Below the pieces are notes generated by a model. That model ran no database searches and was not told the DNA's origin. It was given only the letters and a program-made list of their open reading frames with translations. Positions 37,236 through 45,000 of a stretch of DNA of 64,000 nt are shown here, piece after piece. Every line of letters begins with the position of its first letter. Within the stretch, counting starts at the first letter, position 1. A program made the position numbers and the translations under genes. The DNA comes from Effrenium voratum (taxonomy: Eukaryota; Sar; Dinophyceae; Suessiales; Symbiodiniaceae): contig CAUJNA010001891.1 in NCBI GenBank assembly GCA_963377175.1, positions 62,001-126,000 of the forward strand, written 5' to 3'.

Positions 37236-39538
37236 GTCCTCCGGTGGTTGATAATACCCCGAATGTTCCCCCTTTTCCCAACATTGCATTTGGAGGTCCG
37301 TTGCGTCAGAGAGACGAGAACTTCGGTTCGCCGAGGATCACTGAACGGGCTGCCGATGTCGTTGGGACGGGTGCAAGAGATGGTCGGCTCGCCGATGCAC
37401 TCGGAATCGAGGATCGTCCGTCGATCGCTAGCCCGTTAGGGCGAGATCACAGTGACCTCGAAACGCTAAGGTCTAGCAACGAGTTCACACCTCAATGGGG
37501 ATCGACCGCCAGGGAACGTAGTGCTTCTGCAAAGAGGCCGTCATTCCTGGCCATTGAGACCGATAGGTCGAAGGCGAGGAGGGCTAGCCCTTCACCGTTA
37601 GGTTCAACTCAGCAGGATGAGGAAATGTTCGATCCTGCTGATGTTCATATCCACTCTACTCCTGAGTCTCGTGCATCCAATATTGATCCCCGACCTGGCG
37701 ATAGCCGGAGAAGGGGATCTACCCCGAGTAGGCCATCCAGGATTGATGATAGTCCTGCAGGCGATTCCAGAAGATATGCTAGAGCTAGTGGGGCTCCTGA
37801 GAGGATCGAGATATCGACTCCTCCAGCCCACAGGTCCCATTCCTCCGGTGAGTCAGGTGACGCTAGGGCAAAGGAGGTGTTTGATCTGCACATCCAGGAG
37901 ATGCTCGAGAGGGGTGAGGTGTCTGGTTCAGTCGCGAAAGCGTTCCATATCTTTGCTGACCAAATCAGGTTAAATCAGCAGACGAAGGACAAGGTCAGTC
38001 GTTTGGCCACTGAGATTGCGACTCAATCTGATGCCGGTAGGATGCGAATGATAGTTCAGCGGTTTCCCGAGATTGTCCCTGACAGCAGGGCTATTGTGAG
38101 GCAAGCCATCGATGAACAGGCTGAGATTGTGGATCAGAGGATCAACTTGCTTTCCAACGAAGTTCATGAATCCGTTAAGGACAATGAAATCGCAACTAGC
38201 CAGCTTCGTCAGGTCATTCAGGAGAACCATCAGGCCATCCGCAGGAGCCATGCTGCTTCCGAGGATGAGATGCTTAAGGATTTGGAGAAGCTAGAGGGGC
38301 GGATGTTCTCGGTAGAGAAAACCGTTGGGATGAGGACGCCGACAGGTGACCTTGCAGCGAAATTGCCCGATAGGGCTGCCAGCAGTGGGGCGAACGCGAA
38401 TTTCAGGGAACTAAGCCTGAAGCTCGAGAAGATCCTTATTGAACGCGAGAGGTTTGCAAAGTGGGTCTCCGAATCTATTGGTGGTATCAATGAAGAACAA
38501 GTTAGTCTTGCTGAGCGAATATCGAGGCTGCAAAGCGGAAGGGGTTCCCAGGCGGTCGATAGACCCTCAGGGCCTGATTCCCCGCAAGACTGGCATGAAG
38601 CAATTGACGAGGTCCATCGGAAGATCCAGGATCTATCTCGCGGAGTTCAACGTCAACGTCGGGATCATGACGATGTCATTGCGAGGTTTGAGACCGTGAA
38701 GTCCCATGTTGAGCAGTACGAGGCGAGATCGGGGATTCTGAATCAAGTTCTTGATGATATCAGAAGGCAGATTCGTAATCTCCCAGCGAGTAGTGATCAA
38801 GCACGGTCCGCCGTTAGGCGTGAACTCGATTCATTTCGAAGCACGCTGGAAGGCGCAATGCGGAGAATTACCACAGTCGAGAGTAACATGCGTACTCTGA
38901 ATGGAATGAACAACAGAATCATGGCTCAGCTTTCTGATATTGAAGGTCATGTCGATGAGGCTGCTGACATAATTCAGGGTGTCCAGCAGAACCAGCAGAG
39001 CCCTCAAGGACCCAGAGAGAGGCGGAATATTGGGTACAACGCCTTTGCTGGACAGGGTCATAGGATCAGATCACCGACGCCCACTCCTGGAGAAGGAAAT
39101 GGTAGGGGTACTGGCCTTCCGACAAGGACGGGTGGGGGTGTTGGCTTGACTGACCATGCTCTGCCAACTGTGCCCGATAGGGTCGATCCTTCTCGTGCAG
39201 ACAGGCATCCCATTCATGGGAAAGGGCTGACAGCAGAAGTAGAAGAGCCCGGGGAATGCCTGACAGGTCACACTCCCCGCCAGGGCGCGCAAGGGATGGC
39301 CCCCGCGCGCGTGCAAGGGGGGACGTTTGAGTTTCCCCAAACAGGGATGTGGGTAGAAACAGGAGCCCGAGGCCTGCTGCCGTCCCCGATAGGGGATCTG
39401 AGGTCCGGAATCGGCAATCGAGGGGGGAAAGGACGATCCGCGATAGCGGGAGCATTTCTCCAAACCCAGACAGGCCGGTCCGCGATAGCGGGAGCGTCTC
39501 TCCGAACCCTAACCGTAATCCTGGAGGTGGTAGGGTAA
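37202..39538 (+). CDS. element C long coiled-coil ORF (Gag-like)
   Basis: 778 codons without a clear ATG start. Residues about 1-230 are polar and disordered. From about 37870 to 39000 there is a continuous heptad-rich helical region (KVSRLATEIATQ, ISRLQSG, LEGAMRRITTVESNMRTLNG), typical of a long coiled coil able to assemble. The C-terminal part from about 39340 loses sense, while the -1 frame becomes Arg/Ser/Pro-rich (RDSGSISPNPDRPVRDSGSV), so a frame break is likely there. Probable structural protein of the particle; this is inference from position and shape. Confidence 0.6.
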   Translation: MEAIHDREGPIGPPVVDNTPNVPPFPNIAFGGPLRQRDENFGSPRITERAADVVGTGARDGRLADALGIEDRPSIASPLGRDHSDLETLRSSNEFTPQWGSTARERSASAKRPSFLAIETDRSKARRASPSPLGSTQQDEEMFDPADVHIHSTPESRASNIDPRPGDSRRRGSTPSRPSRIDDSPAGDSRRYARASGAPERIEISTPPAHRSHSSGESGDARAKEVFDLHIQEMLERGEVSGSVAKAFHIFADQIRLNQQTKDKVSRLATEIATQSDAGRMRMIVQRFPEIVPDSRAIVRQAIDEQAEIVDQRINLLSNEVHESVKDNEIATSQLRQVIQENHQAIRRSHAASEDEMLKDLEKLEGRMFSVEKTVGMRTPTGDLAAKLPDRAASSGANANFRELSLKLEKILIERERFAKWVSESIGGINEEQVSLAERISRLQSGRGSQAVDRPSGPDSPQDWHEAIDEVHRKIQDLSRGVQRQRRDHDDVIARFETVKSHVEQYEARSGILNQVLDDIRRQIRNLPASSDQARSAVRRELDSFRSTLEGAMRRITTVESNMRTLNGMNNRIMAQLSDIEGHVDEAADIIQGVQQNQQSPQGPRERRNIGYNAFAGQGHRIRSPTPTPGEGNGRGTGLPTRTGGGVGLTDHALPTVPDRVDPSRADRHPIHGKGLTAEVEEPGECLTGHTPRQGAQGMAPARVQGGTFEFPQTGMWVETGARGLLPSPIGDLRSGIGNRGGKGRSAIAGAFLQTQTGRSAIAGASLRTLTVILEVVG

Positions 39539-39540
39539 GC

Positions 39541-39638
39541 AGGGCCCATGCCGACACCCAGAGTCCCGGCGATAGCTGGAGGACTCCTGGGAGCAGAGCT
39601 CCAGAGTCCCGGTGATAGCTGGAGGACCCCTGGGACCC
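39541..39638 (+). repeat. tandem duplication of about 43 bp with two stem-loops
   Basis: Two copies of AGAGTCCCGGYGATAGCTGG followed by AGGACYCCTGGGA. Each contains a CCGGY-GATA-GCTGG hairpin. The unit is not a multiple of three, and the second copy introduces TGATAG stops in the frame used by the first. Confidence 0.7.
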
Positions 39639-40221
39639 CATCCGATCGGCACCGGCTGCAAGAGGTACGCCAGGCACCGGCGGCCCAAGTGCGCCGAAGA
39701 TCTGTGCTCTCGACAATCCAAATGATCGTAGGCACCCCGACGCTGATGATGGAGATTGTTGCAATTGTCACTTCCTGAAGATTAAGTGTTGGGCATGTTG
39801 CAAAAATGCCCAGGAGGTCTCAATGTATCTCTGCTCGGATTGCGGGAATTCAGTATGTGAGGACCTTGAGCGATGTGCGCGATGCAATACACGGCGTGAA
39901 CGGGCTGACGCTGGACCGCCCCCTCCTCCTCCTCCCGGGAAAGGAGGTGGGCAAGGCGGACCATCCGGCCAAGGCGGAGGTGGTGGTCATGGACCTGCTC
40001 CATTTCCACCTCCAGAACCTGGACATCCTGGACCTGGACATCCAGGCGGGGGTCAAGGTCCCGCTGGACCTGGCGGCCCGAGTGGTGGGGCTCCTACCGG
40101 GGGATACCCTGGTGGAGCGCCCGCGTTCTATGGCACTCTCATGGAGCTGAGAACAATCAATGTGGTTCGAGTTTCTATGGTCCAGCCTATGGAGGTGGTG
40201 TCTACAATCGGCTGGCGTTAG
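39619..40221 (+). CDS. element C zinc-finger and Gly/Pro-rich frame
   Basis: Open from 39619 after the TGATAG stop, so the N-terminus is unknown. It encodes a Cys-rich pair of zinc-ribbon-like knots: CCNCHFLKIKCWACC and LCSDCGNSVCEDLERCARC. A Gly/Pro-rich tract follows (PPPPPPPGKGGGQGGPSG). After about 40150 the sensible Gly/Pro reading continues in the +1 frame and ends at another CTKCGVRV finger near 40379. RNA binding by Gag is the likely role. Confidence 0.55.
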   Translation: MEDPWDPIRSAPAARGTPGTGGPSAPKICALDNPNDRRHPDADDGDCCNCHFLKIKCWACCKNAQEVSMYLCSDCGNSVCEDLERCARCNTRRERADAGPPPPPPPGKGGGQGGPSGQGGGGGHGPAPFPPPEPGHPGPGHPGGGQGPAGPGGPSGGAPTGGYPGGAPAFYGTLMELRTINVVRVSMVQPMEVVSTIGWR

Positions 40222-40386
40222 TCAGCCCAACGTTGCTCCAGGGTACCCTGCAAGCATCGGGCATGCCAGTAATCCTGGAGCGGGTCCATGCCACGGCTAC
40301 AGTGTTAATGGTGCCGGTGGGCCAGGGGATGGCGGTCTTCTTCCTGAAGCAATCAGAGGAGACGATGGGCGAGACAAGTGCACTAA

Positions 40387-42012
40387 GTGTGGCGTCAGGG
40401 TCCCCATTACCGGCCCTCCTCTTGTCCCGTGCGTTGGTTCGGGATGAGGGCTTGCGATGTGTGCTGTCCGTTTCCGGCTAGGCTGTGTGAGAGCTGCAGG
40501 ATCACGTCGTGTACCCCGATAGGGGCCCTGATTTCGACTGTTGCTGACAAGGATCGATACCATCACAAGTGCAACACTATCACGTTGCCTCCTGAACCTA
40601 CAGCTGATAAGCTTCGGGAATGGATTTCCGAGGTAAAGGAGAGGGTCAGGAACGCTTTCAGCTTCGACTCTGATTACGCGTTAGCGTGGATTTCAGAGAC
40701 TGAAAGACTCGACTATGACGCTCTTGGAGGGCCCTGTAGGTACCCGGTGTTGGATTCCAACTTCACGAGTGCTATCAGGGATTGCATCAAGACGAGGGCC
40801 GTTAGGGATAAGATGAATCGCCTGACGGAAGCTGCCCAGAACATGACCCCTCCTCGGGGCATCAAGGGGAGGCAGATCTTGAAGCTCCTGCTGAACCATC
40901 TGCAGACTGGAGTCGAAGACGACCAGACCTTCAAGATCGCTGAGTTGACCAGTCTCAAGTGTCGACAGACAGGTCACTCTGATGATGAGGCTAGGCTCCG
41001 GAGTTATCGGAGCACCTGGGACAATCTCATCTACGGGATCAAGAGAACGATCGATGATGGGGTACTGCTAGCTGTGTTCATCGAGAACGTTCGTCATCTA
41101 CGCTGTATGCGGCCTGACATCGAAAGATGGGATCGCGATGAGACTGTTAGGTCATTTCCGTGGCTCTATAAAGCTTGTCAGGACTGTGTCGAGCGATGGC
41201 AGAAGCGCCAGAACACGCTTCAGATGTACCAGACCTTTCATGAGCAGAGATCCCGATCGGGCTCCCACTCTCGTGAGAGGGATCGACACCCTGGAGCTCC
41301 TGGGGTTGTCCGAAGATATGACCCACTCGCGAGGAAAAGCGACCCAAGTCCTTCAAGGTCCGTTAGGTCCGACCAGATGGGAAGCCGAGGTCATCTTCGC
41401 CCGGTAGGAGCAGTCAAAGAGACAGAGCTTCTCCTGGGAGAGGCAGTCAGAGGGACAAGCGCACCCCGTCTCCCAAGTCGCCGAGAAGACAGTCGCTTGC
41501 TGGGCCTGCTGATCGGGCCTGCTGGGAGTATACGAAGACTGGGAGGTGCCAGTATGGTCGGGAATGCAAGTTCGAGCATGACAACCTCTACTCCGAGGAC
41601 TGGTGATAGGCCCGTTAGGGACAAGCCTATATACTTCGGATATTGCTACGACTGGATGTATGGCAAGTGCACGACTGCCGGCCCTGTTGAGGATGAAGAG
41701 GGGGATACCCCTAGGTCACCTACGCCCAGTCCTCCCGATAGGGAGGTGAGGCGTCTCGACAGCCCCTCAAGGATTGACGGATTTTTAGGTGGGGCGGGCC
41801 GTAACCCTCAGCCAACCATCTTGTTGCGTGTCCAGTTATGTGGGCTGTTGCCCCAGCTACCGGTGGGTCTGCGCCGGGTTGTCTCCCTCTTTGCGTTAGC
41901 AGTTGGGAGAAAAATGAGCGCAACGCGTTGTTCTTCTCCGGCACCACAGGTGGAGGTCCAAAATGGGACCAAGTCATTTGGAGAAGGACCGTTGACGCAA
42001 ATGGGACCGTGA
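40387..42012 (+). CDS. element C Gag core
   Basis: 541 codons, meaningful from about 40447. A treble of Cys pairs (ACDVCCPFPARLCESC) is followed by a helical Gag-like domain from about 40570 to 41230 (LREWISEVKERVRNAF, AIRDCIKTRAVRDKMNRLTE, RSYRSTWDNLIYGIKRT). It then becomes Arg/Ser-rich. From about 41367 the better reading is the -1 frame, which ends in a CCCH finger (separate entry); from about 41610 this frame makes sense again (PIYFGYCYDWMYGKC, a second incomplete finger). The last 50 codons overlap the protease frame and are shadow. Confidence 0.65.
   Translation: MWRQGPHYRPSSCPVRWFGMRACDVCCPFPARLCESCRITSCTPIGALISTVADKDRYHHKCNTITLPPEPTADKLREWISEVKERVRNAFSFDSDYALAWISETERLDYDALGGPCRYPVLDSNFTSAIRDCIKTRAVRDKMNRLTEAAQNMTPPRGIKGRQILKLLLNHLQTGVEDDQTFKIAELTSLKCRQTGHSDDEARLRSYRSTWDNLIYGIKRTIDDGVLLAVFIENVRHLRCMRPDIERWDRDETVRSFPWLYKACQDCVERWQKRQNTLQMYQTFHEQRSRSGSHSRERDRHPGAPGVVRRYDPLARKSDPSPSRSVRSDQMGSRGHLRPVGAVKETELLLGEAVRGTSAPRLPSRREDSRLLGLLIGPAGSIRRLGGASMVGNASSSMTTSTPRTGDRPVRDKPIYFGYCYDWMYGKCTTAGPVEDEEGDTPRSPTPSPPDREVRRLDSPSRIDGFLGGAGRNPQPTILLRVQLCGLLPQLPVGLRRVVSLFALAVGRKMSATRCSSPAPQVEVQNGTKSFGEGPLTQMGP
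41367..41609 (+). pseudogene. element C RS-rich and CCCH zinc-finger segment in the -1 frame
   Basis: Reading from about 41367 in the frame of the later pol gives RSSSPGRSSQRDRASPGRGS, then SPKSPRR, then ACWEYTKTGRCQYGRECKFE followed by His-Asp. This is a perfect C-X8-C-X5-C-X3-H finger, a class that binds RNA. It stops at TGATAG inside a GATA stem-loop. Because it is out of register with the Gag core on both sides, it marks two frame breaks. Confidence 0.65.
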
Positions 42013-45000
42013 TCGAGGATGTCGGGGTGAACTTCGGTGATCGCCGAGCGACCTTGTTCAAGAGGCTCCCAAAACGAACTGATACCAAGACGACGTTTTG
42101 GTACTGCGATGATGCGGAGGTTGTGCTGTCCTGGAGTCCCGATAGGGAACCTCTGAGGGTCAAGATCCCTGATCTCCCTGATGTGTTTGTTGTTTCAATT
42201 GAAAGTGACAACACGGGCAGGGTCCTGCATCGCTGCAGAGAGGCTGGATACGGCCATCCTAATGCGATCAAGTTCCCATCTCGCAAGAAAATTGCTAGGG
42301 AGGTTCAAAGTGCTCTGATAAGAGCGGCGGCTGTTCATGCCCAAGTGCTCTTAGACAATGATAAGGACATCGACACCAACCCTGGCGATGTGCGGGGACA
42401 TCGTGTTGTTCGAAAGCCGAAGTACACTCAAAAGGTTGCTGCACCTGTTGGATACAGCGGGGTGAGATGGCTGGTAGATACTGGTTGTCCGATGGATCTG
42501 GTCGGTCTTGGTGATCTGAAGGGATCCGATAGGGCCCTGATCGCCAAAGGCGGACACACTCACGCGCTGCACACTGCTAACAGGGCGACTCGCACCGCTG
42601 GTCGTGTTGATGCTGACGTCGGCAACCTGGGCGAGGTGATTGAGGCACACGTCCTTGAGTCCACTCCATCCATCATTTCCGTTGGAAAGCGCTGTATGGA
42701 CATGGGGTACTCGTTTGTATGGACTGCAGGTTGCAAGCCTACTCTCACGTGTCCTTCGGGTCGCACGGTGACATTGGATGTCATCAACAACGTGCCATAT
42801 CTTCCTCATGGTGACACTCAGTTCGTCTCTCCCACTCTTGATGATGCTGAACCACTTCCTGCTATGCCTGCCCCTGGCGCGGCATATCAAGGGCTTGAAG
42901 CCAGCGAGGTTCCGCCGTGCAAATCTACACCAACGGTCAAGAGTGAATTAAGGGACACCTGGCGTACGGAGCGATCAGGTCATGTTGTGAAGGAGCACCG
43001 GCCTCCGCGCAGGGCGAAGTTCGTGCCGACTGGTGATGATTGTCCCGTTAGGATCGATCAACTGGACAACTACAGGAAAACAATCGTCCACCGAAATGGG
43101 GTTACCCATGAGGTGTTGGTTGATGGTCTGTGGGAGTTGTCCGAAAGAGATCAGCATGCGATAGCATCTGATGTCCCTTGGACGGGTGAGACATGGTTCC
43201 AGGTCAAATGCGAGACCGTTGCTCTTCCCGGAGAGGCCGGGCAGGGGGGTGAGGGCGATAGCCGTTCACTTCCGGTTCCTGGCCCGGGGGAGGGAGACGA
43301 TGGCGACATTGTTGAGATAAACTTTCTCTCCGGGCTACGCACAGAAGCCGAGTGGCGTGCAGATGCTAAGACGCTCCGCCATATGCTCACGCATCTCCCG
43401 AAGAACCCCTATTGTTCACACTGTCAGCGCGCAAAAATGGAGAATGTCAAGCTTCGCCGCAAAGGTGGTGCTGCTGCGCATGACGTGGTAAGCTTCGGGG
43501 ATCTAACCACAGCTGACACAATGGTGTTGAGAGGACTGAAGGATCGAGGCTTTCATGGCGAAGCAGACGCGATAGTGTTCTATGACCTCGCTACTGACTA
43601 CCTCGAAGTCCTTCCTGTGCAATCCAGATCCCGTAGCAATACGCTGGAGGCATTTCGCAGGTTTGCAGGGGGGCAAACTCTGAAGTTAGTGTACAGCGAC
43701 CAGGCCCCAGAGCTGAAGAATGCTGTCACTACGCTTGGAGCATTGCACCGGCTTTCTACGCCGGGCATGCCCAAGACAAACGGCCTCATCGAGAATAAGG
43801 TCAAGCTTGTTCTCCATGGGGCACGTGTGCTCCTGCGTCAAGCTGGATTTGAACCTCGATGGTGGCCATTTGCCGTTAGGCATTTCTCTATGGCAAGAAA
43901 TATTGAGAACCGAGGCGACGGATCACCTTGGATGCGACGCCACGGTGACGGGAACTTCAGCGGAGTCATTCTGCCGTTTGGTTGTCTGGTCGACTTCTAC
44001 CCCATTGCTCCTAAAATTCGCAGGGATAGAAAGGGGGGGGTTCAAAACGCCCAAAACGACTTCAGACACGCTGGAAAAATTGACTCAGAGGACGTTGATG
44101 AAGGAGGAGACCACTGGATCGCAAATGAAGACGAGAAGGTTCTCACTCGCGTCCACGTTGAAGCGCGAACCGAGCTGTTTATCCCGATAGGGGCAAACTG
44201 TCCAGTCAAGATTAAAGACCTTGGCAGGAGGCGAAGCACAGTCCTTAACTATCTTGACGGATCGACCGAATTCGTTGTTGACGAGAACTGGCTTCAGGCC
44301 GAAAACGACCGTGGAGGTAACCACGAGTGGACTGGAGAAACTCATTTCGACTGTGACTTTGATCAGATCGATGAGGATGAAGCCGAGATGTATGAGAACG
44401 AGGAATACGAACCCGAGTGCAATGACGAACCGGACTTTGTCCCCACTGATGAGGTAGAGGTTGAAGAGACGAGTGTCACTACTGCCCTGCCCGCCGAGAA
44501 GAAAGAGCGGGACTTCATCAAAATTGAGGAAGATCCAAAGTTCGCCCCATCATCCAAGCCAGGCCTATTTCTGGGCTACCGGTTAGAACCAGGGGGGCTA
44601 TGGAAGGGCGACTATCTCGTCGCTGGCCTCGAGCACATCCAAAGAGGCCTCAGGAAACCAAGTATACACCAGGTCAAGCGTATCTGGAAGAACCCTGAGG
44701 AGCCCTACGTGTTCCCGATGTTGGCATCCTATGATGCTAGGACTCGGACCATTCGGGAGGCGTTAGCTGACCGAAGGGCCGACCTTAAGCCGAGTAAGAA
44801 GATCAGGGATGAATCGACTTTGATTCGATTTGATGATCCTGATGATGATGATGACGATGACCAACAGGACGAGGGGGGCGGTAGCTCTTCCAAGTCCGAT
44901 GGGGCCATTCAGAGCAAGGCTGTCCAAGGAGGTGGTGACGCATGCGTCTCAGATTACTGGGAGCGGCACGACGAGGACAGCGCCTGGTATCGCATCCACG

